Below are positions 8,534-16,851 of a stretch of 64,000 nt of DNA, one piece after another. The notes beneath the pieces were generated by a model. That model was not told where the DNA came from and ran no database searches. It was given only the letters and a program-made list of their open reading frames with translations. Source of the stretch: Sphingomonas sp. SUN039 (GTDB taxonomy: Bacteria; Pseudomonadota; Alphaproteobacteria; Sphingomonadales; Sphingomonadaceae). The position numbers were made by a program, and so were the translations under genes. Position 1 is the stretch's first letter; each line of letters opens with the position of its first letter. The stretch spans positions 540,001 through 604,000 of the forward strand of contig NZ_CP096972.1 of the NCBI RefSeq assembly GCF_024758725.1, in the 5' to 3' direction.

Positions 8534-8932
8534 GTGGTCAGAACCTTGTTATGCGCCGTACTGGCGTTGCCGCTCGCTGCGTTCTTCGCCTTTGTCGGCT
8601 GGCACAAGGCATTTTCTCCGCTTGCCGAGCTGGTCAAGCACGGCGCGTACACCGTTCATTTGCCCGAATGGCTCGGGCGGATTGCGGGCGTGACCGAAAT
8701 GCTGTGTGCGCTGGCGCTGCTGGCGGGGATCGTGCCGCGCTGGCGGGTCGCGGCGAAATGGGGCGCGGTCTATGTTTTCGTCAGCCAGATCGTCGCGGGC
8801 ACGATCCATATCCTTTACGGCGAGACCCATTCGCTCCCTGCCAACGGCCAGCGGATGGCAATGGCGGCCGCTCTCTTTGCGGTCTGCGTCTGGCCCGTTC
8901 GTAAGGCAACAGCGGCAGGAGAATTGGCATGA
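8534..8932 (+). CDS. DoxX family membrane protein
   Basis: Predicted 132-residue inner-membrane protein with about four hydrophobic segments and the DoxX-like pattern FAFVGWHKAFSPL, GVTEMLCALALLAGIVPRWR and WGAVYVFVSQIVAGTIH. The family is linked to quinone or redox functions, but its biochemical role is generally unclear. The start is GTG, with GGAGAGG about 11 bases upstream. The stop overlaps the ATG of the DUF1080 gene by four bases, so the two are translated together. It may help couple periplasmic sugar oxidation to the membrane; that is inference. Confidence 0.82.
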   Translation: MVRTLLCAVLALPLAAFFAFVGWHKAFSPLAELVKHGAYTVHLPEWLGRIAGVTEMLCALALLAGIVPRWRVAAKWGAVYVFVSQIVAGTIHILYGETHSLPANGQRMAMAAALFAVCVWPVRKATAAGELA

Positions 8933-9771
8933 ACCGGCGCGGCCTGTTGAAGGGTGCTGCGGCGCTGACGGCGGGCGCGGCGTTGCCGTGGCATGTCCTT
9001 GCCCGCGAAGCGCCCCGCACAGGCTGGAAGCCGCTGTTCGATGGCAAATCGCTCGACGGCTGGACCTTCTATCAGGAAGGCGTGGGCGACAAGGATCTGA
9101 ACAAGGCGGTCGTCATCGCGAACGGCGAATTGCGCTTCCTCTCGCCCGCCTTTGTCCGCGACGACGCGCCGCCGGGCCACATCGCGACGGTGGGCGAATT
9201 CGAGAATTATCACCTGCGCGTCGACTATGCCTGGGGGCCGCGACGCTGGGCACCGCGTGCGATCCAGCGGCGTAACAGCGGCGTCCTCTATCACATGGGT
9301 CCGGAGCGCGACCGGCTATTCCCCGATTGCGTCGAGTTCCAGGTGCAGGAGAGCGATGTTGGCGATGCCATCATGGTCAATACGCTGGCTTTGCAAGGGC
9401 CGCTGCTCGGCGGCACCCCTCTGTGGCCGAACTGGATCGAGGCGTTTCCCTCGACCTATCAGGAGCCGGTCAGGGCCGGGCGCTATGCGCGCCAGTGGCA
9501 CCGGCAATCGGGCAATTTCGAGCGGCTCGACGGATGGAACACGCTCGACCTCATCGCCTTCGGCGACCAGGCGGCGCATCTGGTCAACGGCCGGATCGTC
9601 AACACATTGTTCAAGATGCGAAAGCGCGATGCCAGCGGTGCGCTGGTCCCGATGACCAAAGGCCGCATCGCGCTCGAACTCGAATGGGCCGAGATCAAAT
9701 TCCGCAATGCGATGATCCGGCCGCTCGATGCCGATGCCATTGCGCGCATCTGCAAACAGGGTTCCGATTGA
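8929..9771 (+). CDS. DUF1080 protein (3-keto-disaccharide hydrolase family)
   Basis: Predicted 280-residue exported protein. A Tat-like signal (NRRGLLKGAAALTAGAALP) is followed by the DUF1080 beta-sandwich with its hallmark start WKPLFDGKSLDGWTFY. The segments GVLYHMGPERD, CVEFQVQESDVGDA and WNTLDLIAFGDQAAHLVNGRIV are also typical. Pfam names this domain for hydrolysis of 3-keto-disaccharides. The GMC dehydrogenase at 14598-16277 could supply a 3-keto glycoside, making this protein a candidate for breaking the linkage in the periplasm. It overlaps the DoxX gene by four bases. Conserved Arg, Glu and His residues are present, but the catalytic set was not mapped. Confidence 0.85.
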   Translation: MNRRGLLKGAAALTAGAALPWHVLAREAPRTGWKPLFDGKSLDGWTFYQEGVGDKDLNKAVVIANGELRFLSPAFVRDDAPPGHIATVGEFENYHLRVDYAWGPRRWAPRAIQRRNSGVLYHMGPERDRLFPDCVEFQVQESDVGDAIMVNTLALQGPLLGGTPLWPNWIEAFPSTYQEPVRAGRYARQWHRQSGNFERLDGWNTLDLIAFGDQAAHLVNGRIVNTLFKMRKRDASGALVPMTKGRIALELEWAEIKFRNAMIRPLDADAIARICKQGSD

Positions 9772-9787
9772 AACAGGGAGAGAAGCC

Positions 9788-10618
9788 ATGAACAGGAAAT
9801 TCGTCGCGGTCGCCGCCTCGCTGGCCGCGCTTTCATGGACCGCACCGGCGCTCGCCAAACCCGATCCGCGCATTGCGGAACTGGAAAAGCAGGTCGCTGT
9901 GCTGACCGCAAAGGCACAATCGTCGGTCGACCGCGGCGACGTTGCCAATCTCTTTTCGCGCTACATGTATCTGCACAACGCCTTCATGGACCCGCAGATC
10001 ATACCGCTCTGGGCGAAGAAGGGGACGCCGGGTGTCCGCGCGCAATACAGCAACAACGGCGTCTATACGAACTGGGACAATATCATGGCCTATCATGCCC
10101 AGCGGCCCGCGCCGAAGGGCAAGCTGACGTTCCACTATGTCGCCAGCCCGCTGATCGAAGTCGCGGCGGACGGCAAGACCGCCAAGGGCATGTGGGTGAT
10201 GGGTGGCGTGGAATCGGGCGTGACCGATCTCGAAGCGGCGAAACAGGCCCCTGACTTCATGTTCGAAAAGGATGTGCTGGTCGACGGCAAGCGCGTGTGG
10301 ATGCACGAGGTGCTGGTCAAATACGGCGTCGATTTTATCAAGCAGGACGGGGTGTGGAAGATTTGGCACTTCCACTGCTTCGAGGTCGCCCGCTCGCCGC
10401 ACGGCATGGGCTGGATTCCCTTTGCGTCGAAGAGCCAGAACAACCCGTTCAGCGATGACCTGATGTATTTCGGCGAGGACGGGAAACCAGTGATGATGCC
10501 CAGGCCGGACGGGCCGGTGACGGTGCGGAACAACCCGTACCGGACGGATGGCTCGCAGACGCTGGATGCGCGGCCGCCGGAGCCGTACCGGACGATGAGC
10601 GAGACGTTCGAGTATTGA
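9788..10618 (+). CDS. Secreted SnoaL-like/NTF2-fold protein
   Basis: Predicted 276-residue protein with a Sec signal (MNRKFVAVAASLAALSWTAPALA). A short charged coil (RIAELEKQVAVLTAKAQ) is followed by an NTF2/SnoaL-like domain with the motifs RGDVANLFSRYMYLHNAF, FHYVASPLIEV and VWKIWHFHCFEV. Proteins of this shape often lie in aromatic or glycoside catabolic clusters, but no reaction is established. GGGAGAGAAG precedes the chosen ATG at 9788; the frame is open about 60 bases further up, inside the DUF1080 gene. It is third in the DoxX-DUF1080 operon and ends at a strong bidirectional hairpin. Confidence 0.82.
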   Translation: MNRKFVAVAASLAALSWTAPALAKPDPRIAELEKQVAVLTAKAQSSVDRGDVANLFSRYMYLHNAFMDPQIIPLWAKKGTPGVRAQYSNNGVYTNWDNIMAYHAQRPAPKGKLTFHYVASPLIEVAADGKTAKGMWVMGGVESGVTDLEAAKQAPDFMFEKDVLVDGKRVWMHEVLVKYGVDFIKQDGVWKIWHFHCFEVARSPHGMGWIPFASKSQNNPFSDDLMYFGEDGKPVMMPRPDGPVTVRNNPYRTDGSQTLDARPPEPYRTMSETFEY

Positions 10619-10625
10619 AGACGAC

Positions 10626-10651
10626 AGGCGCGCCCCAAAACGGGCGCGCCT
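10626..10651. terminator. Bidirectional hairpin terminator
   Basis: A perfect 10-bp inverted repeat, AGGCGCGCCC and GGGCGCGCCT, with a six-base loop, lies between the convergent NTF2-like and esterase genes. The T-rich tail on the plus strand is weak (TTACTTT). Its location between two convergent operons supports termination in both directions. Confidence 0.7.
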
Positions 10652-11583
10652 TACTTTGCAGCCTTGAGCAACCCTTTCGCGCCCATCCATGCCATGAACT
10701 GATCGAACCACAGGTCGCTGGTCGTCCCCTTTTTGTAGCTGCCGAAGCCATGGCCACCCGCGCTGTAGTAATGCAGCTCGACCGGGCCGCCTGCCTTCTG
10801 CCAGCTTTCGACAAGGCCGAAGCCCTGTTTGTTGAACAGCATGTCGTCGGAGGCGAGGGCCGCGAACATCGGTTGGGGGTTGGCGGGCGGGGTCACCGCG
10901 ATCATCTGGCCGTAGATCGGGGCGATAAAGTCGGGCCGCGCATCGGGTGCGTCGGCGAGCGTCACCAGCATCGTCGTCATCGCGCCCGCCGAAAAGCCGA
11001 GCATGCCGACCCGCTTGGGATCGACGCCCCATTTCGCGGCATCGCGGCGGATCATGCGGAGCGCCGCCTGTGCGTCGGCGCGGGCGACCTCGCCTGCCGC
11101 GACCATCTCGGGTTCGCGGTCGGCATTCGGGCGGGGCGTGGCAAACAGCTTTGCCATGGGTCCGAAAAAATCCGCCTCGGCATCGGGCGTCGCCATCGTC
11201 CGGTATTTGAGCACGAACGCGGTGACGCCGCGCGCCGCGAGCCATTTGGCGATCGGCCACCCTTCGTTGGTCGCGGAAACGAAGCGGAAGCCGCCGCCCG
11301 GAATCACGAGCACTGCCGCACCGGTTGCCTTGCCCTTGGCGGGCAGGAACGGCGTCAGGGTCGGGCGCGTGACGTTGCGGATCCAGATCTCGTCGTTGAA
11401 CCCGGTCCATACTTCTTTCTGCGTCGCGTTCTCGAAGCCCGGGGCGACGCCTGCATAGAGCGGAATCGCATCGGGCTCGGGCTGGATGGCGACGCGCTTC
11501 GGCGGCGACATGCCCGCAGGCTGAGCCATTGCGGCCGGAGCGAGGAACATCGCCGCCGTGCAGATCATCATGCGCTTCATCAT
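10651..11583 (-). CDS. Secreted alpha/beta-hydrolase, acetyl-xylan/feruloyl esterase-like
   Basis: Predicted 310-residue esterase with a Sec signal (MMKRMMICTAAMFLAPAAMAQ). The oxyanion region reads VLVIPGGGF, the nucleophile lies in GMLGFSAGAMTTM, and the histidine is probably in YSAGGHGFG. Its relatives include BD-FAE-type esterases that remove acetyl or feruloyl groups from plant polysaccharides and glycosides. It closely resembles the second esterase at 28827-29738, including the GFSAGAMTTM nucleophile elbow. Its ATG shares one base with the ThuA-like stop codon. It is the last of six minus-strand genes whose ends all overlap (16813 down to 10651). Confidence 0.85.
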   Translation of the reverse strand: MMKRMMICTAAMFLAPAAMAQPAGMSPPKRVAIQPEPDAIPLYAGVAPGFENATQKEVWTGFNDEIWIRNVTRPTLTPFLPAKGKATGAAVLVIPGGGFRFVSATNEGWPIAKWLAARGVTAFVLKYRTMATPDAEADFFGPMAKLFATPRPNADREPEMVAAGEVARADAQAALRMIRRDAAKWGVDPKRVGMLGFSAGAMTTMLVTLADAPDARPDFIAPIYGQMIAVTPPANPQPMFAALASDDMLFNKQGFGLVESWQKAGGPVELHYYSAGGHGFGSYKKGTTSDLWFDQFMAWMGAKGLLKAAK

Positions 11584-12536
11584 TATTTCCTCTCGCTGGT
11601 CGGGACGGGAAAGTCAGCAGCCTTGTCGAACGGCGGGATCGTGACCTTACCCGTCGCGGCCCATTCGGTCCCGCGCATTATCAGCGATTTCACACCGTCG
11701 TACATCAGCGTGTCCGGACCGTGTCCCAGCGTGATCGAGAATACGCGACCCCTGCCGTAATCCTGCACCCAGATCTGCGGATGGCTGGCATTGAGGCCCT
11801 TCATCGCCTTTAGTTTTTCCGGCGTGTATGCGGCCACGGGGTATTTGGGACCGGCCTTTTCGGGCGTGTAGGCCTCCGCATCGTCATAGGCCGTGGCCAG
11901 CACATGGATTTTCGCATCCGGAGCGAAGACCATGTTGGTGTACATGTCTTCGGTGAAGGTCCAGTGGTAGCGGCGCAGACCGCTGGTCACCGGATGCTCG
12001 CGGTCGGTCAGTTCGAAAAGGAACGCATCGGGCGGCGAACGGCGCGAAACGCCGGGCTGCATCGTCGCACCGACGAGCTTCTTGTACTCGGGGATGTCGC
12101 GGCCCCAGGTGAAGCTGCTGTGATAGGCGACCAGCCCGCCGCCCTCGCGGACATATTGATAGAGCGCCTCGAACGCGGCCGGGCTCCAGAGGTGCTGCTT
12201 CTCGTCGCTGTAATTCCAGCGGCTCGAATAATTGAGCAGCACCACGTCATATTTTTTGAGCATCGCGACGTTGCCCTCGTCGAAATCCTCGGTGACGCGG
12301 ACGTCGAAACGGCCGGTATCCTGCATCTGTTTGCGCAGCAGGTTGTTCACGCCGGTCCAGTCGTGCTCGTAGCTATTCTGGCCGCTGATGATCAGGACGT
12401 GAAGCCGTGCTTCCTTGGGATCGACGGGAACCGCGACGCGCTGCACCGTTTCCGGCGGGCGATAGGTCGACTGGACGATGGGCTGGGCGAGGACCGGCGC
12501 AGCGATCAGCGCGAGCAGAGCGAGCGTGCGTTTCAT
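11583..12536 (-). CDS. ThuA-like secreted protein
   Basis: Predicted 317-residue protein with a Sec signal (MKRTLALLALIAAPVLAQ) and a ThuA-like, glutamine-amidotransferase-fold domain. Marks include LHVLIISGQNSYEHDWTG, YDVVLLNYSSRWN, YVREGGGLVAYHSSF and GRGRVFSITLGHG. ThuA is tied to trehalose use through 3-keto sugars in rhizobia, and ThuA-like domains often accompany DUF1080 and sugar dehydrogenase genes, as here. The enzymatic role is not established. It overlaps the GPH transporter by four bases upstream and the esterase by one base downstream. The open frame extends far upstream, but the ATG at 12536 gives a clean signal peptide. Confidence 0.85.
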   Translation of the reverse strand: MKRTLALLALIAAPVLAQPIVQSTYRPPETVQRVAVPVDPKEARLHVLIISGQNSYEHDWTGVNNLLRKQMQDTGRFDVRVTEDFDEGNVAMLKKYDVVLLNYSSRWNYSDEKQHLWSPAAFEALYQYVREGGGLVAYHSSFTWGRDIPEYKKLVGATMQPGVSRRSPPDAFLFELTDREHPVTSGLRRYHWTFTEDMYTNMVFAPDAKIHVLATAYDDAEAYTPEKAGPKYPVAAYTPEKLKAMKGLNASHPQIWVQDYGRGRVFSITLGHGPDTLMYDGVKSLIMRGTEWAATGKVTIPPFDKAADFPVPTSERK

Positions 12537-13837
12537 GCGGCATCCTTTCGATCGTTCATCGGCCAGAACATCACGACCAGCACCTGTAGTCCGAGCAGCA
12601 CCACCGTCCCGCCATAATAGGACCAGCGGATCGCTTCGCGCGCGGTGCCGGTCACGGCCTGCGGGGCATAGTCGACCGCGCCGAGCATGAACGCGATCCC
12701 GGCCGTTCCCAGCGCCATGCCGACCTTGGTCGCAAGGCTGACACCTGCCGACAGCAGGCCTTCCTTGCGGGTGCCGAATTGCGCTTCGTGGAAATCGACG
12801 GTCGCCGCGATCATCGTGAATGCTGCGGTGATCGTGATCGATGTTGCGAGGCAGGCGGCGATGTACACGCCGAGGAACAGCTCCGCATTCCCTTCGCAGA
12901 AGGGCAGGGCCATGAACAGCAGCGCCGCCGCGCCGAGCACGGCGATACACCCGTTGCGAAGGCCGAACCGCGCATAGAACGGCGGCGCAATGAACGACGA
13001 TAGCAGCAGCATCCCGGCAATGGCGGGCATCATCACCGAGATCATCCACGGCTTGCCCAGCACGTCGATGGCGAAATAGGGCGTCGTGGCCATCATCCCG
13101 CCGAAGCGGACGAAGTAGATCAGGCAGAAGCCGAATGCGACGAGCCAGGCGCGGTTGCGGAGCATCTCGCCGACGGCCGGCAGGATCGGATATCTGGGCG
13201 ATGCATTGTCCTCGATCCGCTCCTTGCAGTTCCGGAACAGCGCGGTCAGCGCGATCAGCGAAATCCCGCCGAACAGGATCGCGACCGCCAGAAACCCGCG
13301 CCGCTCGTCGCCGCCGCCGAACAGGCCGACCAGCGGCGTGGTCGCGGCCGTCCCCAGTACCACCGATACCGATGTGCCGATCGACCGCGCGCCGCTGAGT
13401 TTGAGCCTGTCGTCCTGGTTGTCGGTCATCATCGGCATCAGCGCGGTATAGGGAATCGACCCTAGCGACATCAGGATGCCGAGCCCCTTGAAGGTCAGGA
13501 AAGCATAGACGAGCTGCGCGTTCTGGCCCCAGTCGGGCACGCTGAACACGGCCACGAACAACAGCGCGTAGGGCAGCGCCATGAACAGGATATAGCCGCG
13601 CGTCCGTCCCCAGCGGCTGCGAGTCTTGTCGACCGCGATGCCAACGAGCATGTCGATGACTGCGTCCATCAGCCGCGCGATGAGGAAGATCGTTCCTACC
13701 GACACGGCGGGCAGCTTCACGATGCTGACGTAATAATAGAGCAGGAACCCGCTCGCCATATTGTACGGCAGGCTGAAGCCGAGGTCGCCGAAGCCATAGC
13801 TCAGGCGTTCCTTGAGGCTGAGCCTTGCCGCATTCAT
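12533..13837 (-). CDS. GPH-family sugar:cation symporter (MFS)
   Basis: Predicted 434-residue, 12-helix inner-membrane transporter of the glycoside-pentoside-hexuronide family (MelB/XynB type). The N-terminal KERLSYGFGDLGFSLPYNM and the loop DKTRSRWGRTRGYILFMALP, with the family Asp and Arg residues, are diagnostic. It probably imports the glycoside or sugar handled by this operon. It is the fourth gene of the overlapping six-gene operon: four bases overlap with the TIM barrel before it and four with ThuA after it. A second GPH transporter lies at 21986-23416. Confidence 0.88.
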   Translation of the reverse strand: MNAARLSLKERLSYGFGDLGFSLPYNMASGFLLYYYVSIVKLPAVSVGTIFLIARLMDAVIDMLVGIAVDKTRSRWGRTRGYILFMALPYALLFVAVFSVPDWGQNAQLVYAFLTFKGLGILMSLGSIPYTALMPMMTDNQDDRLKLSGARSIGTSVSVVLGTAATTPLVGLFGGGDERRGFLAVAILFGGISLIALTALFRNCKERIEDNASPRYPILPAVGEMLRNRAWLVAFGFCLIYFVRFGGMMATTPYFAIDVLGKPWMISVMMPAIAGMLLLSSFIAPPFYARFGLRNGCIAVLGAAALLFMALPFCEGNAELFLGVYIAACLATSITITAAFTMIAATVDFHEAQFGTRKEGLLSAGVSLATKVGMALGTAGIAFMLGAVDYAPQAVTGTAREAIRWSYYGGTVVLLGLQVLVVMFWPMNDRKDAA

Positions 13838-14601
13838 AGGCCGAGCGCCGCGCGCGATTTGGCCAGCGATTCCAACGTTGGCAGGGTCGGGCGGTACTCC
13901 AGCCCTAGCGCGCCTTCATAGCCCAGTCGCCGCAGCGTCGCGATCGTCGCGGGCCAGTCGAGCGTCGCCGTTCCCGGCTCATTACGCCCCGGCATGTCGG
14001 CGACCTGGATATGGTGGACGAGGTGCATGCGGCCGGCGAGCACCTCCTCCATGTCCTCGCCCATCGTCGCGGAATGATAGACGTCGTAGAGCATTCGCAG
14101 GTTCGGGCTGCCGACCGCCTCGATCAGGTCGAGGCCGAGCGTGGTGCTGACCAGATACATGCCGGGATGCTCGACGCGGTCGTTGAGGGGCTCGATGACG
14201 AGCATCACCCCTGATGCCTCGGCCAGCGCAACGGCCTGCTTGAGCGCGACGACCGCGGTATCGAAATGCTCCTCGGCGCTCACGCCCTCGCGGGTGAAAC
14301 CCGACGCCACGATCATCGGCGGCGACCCGAGCTTTTTCGCGGCGATCAGACTGTCGCGCACGGCGTCGAGAAATTCGCCATGCTGCGCGGGATCGACAAT
14401 GCTGCGGCGCGGATCGACGCAGATGCCGGTCAACTTGATCCCCGTTTCATCGAGTGCCGCCGCCACCGCATCGACATCCTTGTCGCGCCACAGATGGTAT
14501 TCTGCGTGGTCGTACCCCGCTGCCTTGATGGCGCGGATACGATCGGGCATTTCGGGGTACTCGTCGGCAAACTGCCATTCGATACAGGGCGAAAGCTTCA
14601 T
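13834..14601 (-). CDS. Hydroxypyruvate isomerase-like TIM barrel
   Basis: Predicted 255-residue TIM-barrel enzyme of the sugar phosphate isomerase/epimerase group, close in size to hydroxypyruvate isomerase and tagatose 3-epimerase relatives. The ligands expected for the divalent metal are Glu137 (VIEPLND), Asp173 (LYDVYHS), Gln199 within HHIQVAD and Glu235 (GLEYRP). An isomerase or epimerase acting on a keto-sugar made by the GMC dehydrogenase is the likely role, as inferred from the operon. It overlaps both neighbours by four bases. Confidence 0.85.
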   Translation of the reverse strand: MKLSPCIEWQFADEYPEMPDRIRAIKAAGYDHAEYHLWRDKDVDAVAAALDETGIKLTGICVDPRRSIVDPAQHGEFLDAVRDSLIAAKKLGSPPMIVASGFTREGVSAEEHFDTAVVALKQAVALAEASGVMLVIEPLNDRVEHPGMYLVSTTLGLDLIEAVGSPNLRMLYDVYHSATMGEDMEEVLAGRMHLVHHIQVADMPGRNEPGTATLDWPATIATLRRLGYEGALGLEYRPTLPTLESLAKSRAALGL

Positions 14602-16277
14602 AACTTTCCTTCTTTCAGCAGCCCGACGGCGTGGTCGCAGGCGCGCGTGGTCAGCGCCATGTAGGTCAGCGACGGGTTCTGGCAGGCCGAGCTGGCCATC
14701 TGTGCGCCGTCTGTGACGAACAGATTGGGCACATCATGCGCGCGGCTGAAGCGGTCGAGCACCGAGGTGGCGGGATCGTTGCCCATGCGCGCGCCGCCCA
14801 TTTCGTGGATCGCCGTGCCGCCGGCACCCGCCCGGTCGAAGCCCATCAGCACCTTGCCACCGGCGGCTTCCATCATCTTCGCGCCCTCGGCCTTGGCATC
14901 GGCGAGCGCCTTCGCCTCGTTGTCGCCATGGGCGAAAGCGACGTGGAGCAGCGGCATGCCGTGCTTGTCGGTCTTCGCCGCATCGAGCGTCAGCCGGTTC
15001 GATGCGCGGGGCAGGCTTTCGGCGAAGCCGACGAGAACCATCCGCCATGGCCCCACTTGCGTCGCGCGTGTTTTGAAGTCGGCACCGAGGCCCGCCTCGC
15101 GCTTGGCCGCTGTCCAGCCGCTTTGCAGCGCACCCCCCTGATAGGAATAGCCGCGCAGGAAATCGCCGTCCTTCTTGTCGAGATTGCGGAAGCGCGGAAT
15201 GACGATCCCGGTCGGGCGGTTGCCGAACGTCGTGCGATCCTCGAACCCGGGGATCAGCGCTGCGACCGACAAGGTCGTCGCGTGGTCCATGATATGCGTG
15301 CCGAGCACTCCGCTGGAGTTGGCCAGCCCATTGGGGAAAGCTTCGGATTTCGACCGCAGCATCAAATGGACGCTGTTGAACGCACCTGCGTTCAGGAAAA
15401 CCATCTTTGCGGCATAGGTCGTCCTTTTGCCGGTCTTGGCATCGACCACGCGCACCCCGGTCGCGCGCCGCGTCTTGGGGTCGATGTCGACCGCCTCGAC
15501 GATGCTGTCGGTGACCAGCGTGAGATTACCGGTCTTTTGCGCCGCCGGAAGCGTCGAGCTCTGGGTGCTGAAATAGGCCCCGTAGGAGCAGCCCCGCGCG
15601 CAGATCGAGCGGTTCTGGCACTTGCTGCGCCCTTCCTTTTCCTGCGTCAGATTGGCGGTTCGGCCGATAGTCAGCCGCCGGTCGGGCCATCGCGCCGCGA
15701 TTTTGTCGCGCGCGTGCTGTTCGACGACATTCAGTGCCATCGGCGGCTGGAACACGCCGTCGGGAAGCGATGCCAGCCCTTCCTTCGCGCCCGACACACC
15801 GATGAAACTCTCCACCTTGTCGTACCATGGCGCGATGTCGGCGTAGCGGATCGGCCAGTCGGTGCCGTTGCCGTCGGCCTTGTTCGCGCCGAAATCATAG
15901 TCCGACCAGCGATAGGACTGCCGACCCCAGGTCAGCGACCGGCCGCCGAGCTGATAGCTGCGGAACCAGGTGAAGTCGGTGCCGTCGGCGGTGCTGTATG
16001 GATTTTCGGCGTCGTTGACGAAATGGTCCTGCGTAAATTCGGTGAAGTGCCGGTTCTTCGATTGCACCGCATATTCACGCGCGAAGAGTGCGGCGTCCCC
16101 CACCCCACGATAGGGCATTTCCCAAGGGTTTTTCATCTCGTTGGTGTAGCCCGACTGATGCTCGATCATCCGGCCGCGCTCGATCAGCAGCACCTTCAGG
16201 CCGGCTTCGCACAGCTCCTTGGCGGACCAGCCACCGGTGATGCCCGAACCCACCACAATCGCATCGAAATCGCTCAT
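14598..16277 (-). CDS. GMC oxidoreductase, glucoside/lactose 3-dehydrogenase type
   Basis: Predicted 559-residue FAD-dependent dehydrogenase of the GMC family. The FAD motif is VVGSGITGGWSAKELCEAG at the N-terminus. The catalytic His lies in AIHEMGGARMG and the Asn in SSACQNPSLTYMA near the C-terminus. The cysteine pattern KCQNRSICARGC (C-x5-C-x3-C) matches the [3Fe-4S] site of FAD glucose dehydrogenase and its relatives. With the Tat subunit gene just upstream it resembles Caulobacter LacA-LacC and glucoside 3-dehydrogenases, which oxidise C3 of sugars in the periplasm. No signal peptide is present, which fits export piggy-backed on the Tat subunit. A multiheme cytochrome partner (LacB type) is missing nearby. 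Confidence 0.87.
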   Translation of the reverse strand: MSDFDAIVVGSGITGGWSAKELCEAGLKVLLIERGRMIEHQSGYTNEMKNPWEMPYRGVGDAALFAREYAVQSKNRHFTEFTQDHFVNDAENPYSTADGTDFTWFRSYQLGGRSLTWGRQSYRWSDYDFGANKADGNGTDWPIRYADIAPWYDKVESFIGVSGAKEGLASLPDGVFQPPMALNVVEQHARDKIAARWPDRRLTIGRTANLTQEKEGRSKCQNRSICARGCSYGAYFSTQSSTLPAAQKTGNLTLVTDSIVEAVDIDPKTRRATGVRVVDAKTGKRTTYAAKMVFLNAGAFNSVHLMLRSKSEAFPNGLANSSGVLGTHIMDHATTLSVAALIPGFEDRTTFGNRPTGIVIPRFRNLDKKDGDFLRGYSYQGGALQSGWTAAKREAGLGADFKTRATQVGPWRMVLVGFAESLPRASNRLTLDAAKTDKHGMPLLHVAFAHGDNEAKALADAKAEGAKMMEAAGGKVLMGFDRAGAGGTAIHEMGGARMGNDPATSVLDRFSRAHDVPNLFVTDGAQMASSACQNPSLTYMALTTRACDHAVGLLKEGKL

Positions 16278-16813
16278 CCGAAATCCACCGCTGTCCAGTC
16301 GCTCGCCCAGCTCTTGTCGCCGGGTTTGAGCGGGAGATCGGGGTCGAAACGCCCCGGCAAGAGTTCGTAGCGGAGCGTCCTGGTCGCGCCCGCTTCGCTG
16401 GTGAAATAGCCGGTCAGGATCAGGCCCTTGATCGCTTTCCAGGGGGAGGGCGGGGTGTCCTTTGCGAAGGCGGCCGCGTCGAGCGCGGGCAGTGTCATCG
16501 CCGGATTCGCGCCCAGCTTTGCCTCAAGCCAGGCACCATAGTCGTTGTCCGGCGGTGCGCCCGGAGCCTTAGGATCGTCTGTACCGCCCAACCCGTGCGC
16601 TAGTGCCAGCGCGACAAAGGCGGGAACGCCAATATCGACCGCGCCGGGCGTATCGGTGCGCGGAATGACGAGATCGGCGACCTGGCCGAGCAATTGCAAT
16701 TGCGTGGCCGTCAGCCCGCCCGGCTCGCCTTTGCCGACGCACCCCCACAGGAACGCGGACGCCGCAACGCTCATTGTCCCTTGCAGGAACGTCCGCTTGT
16801 CGATTCCAGCCAT
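16274..16813 (-). CDS. Gluconate 2-dehydrogenase subunit 3-like Tat subunit
   Basis: Predicted 179-residue small subunit with a Tat-like signal (KRTFLQGTMSVAASAFLWGC) and the gluconate 2-dehydrogenase subunit 3 pattern (LTATQLQLLGQVADLVIPRTDTPGA). The motif ends in a Cys that could be lipidated, though no clear lipobox is seen. In the family this subunit carries the FAD subunit across the membrane through the Tat pathway. It is the first gene of the six-gene minus-strand operon and overlaps the GMC gene by four bases. The frame is open to 17371, but the start at 16813 gives the proper signal and lies just downstream of the promoter and operator site D. Confidence 0.87.
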   Translation of the reverse strand: MAGIDKRTFLQGTMSVAASAFLWGCVGKGEPGGLTATQLQLLGQVADLVIPRTDTPGAVDIGVPAFVALALAHGLGGTDDPKAPGAPPDNDYGAWLEAKLGANPAMTLPALDAAAFAKDTPPSPWKAIKGLILTGYFTSEAGATRTLRYELLPGRFDPDLPLKPGDKSWASDWTAVDFG

Positions 16814-16831
16814 GCCTCTCGCATTCCTTGA

Positions 16832-16851
16832 ATTGGAATTAATATTCTTAT
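16832..16851. promoter_or_regulatory. Glycoside-regulon operator, site D
   Basis: ATTGGAAT-TAAT-ATTCTTAT, one of the best copies of the palindrome. It lies between the six-gene dehydrogenase operon (minus) and the thioredoxin-fold gene (plus), and covers the minus-strand -10. Confidence 0.7.

Noticed and set aside
14631-16370. Open frame of 579 codons on the plus strand, antisense to the GMC gene
   Set aside because: It mirrors the codon pattern of the GMC gene, shows no recognisable domain, and the opposite strand carries clear catalytic motifs. High GC creates such shadows throughout the window (for example opposite 25344-26980, 51836-53800 and 56965-58512).
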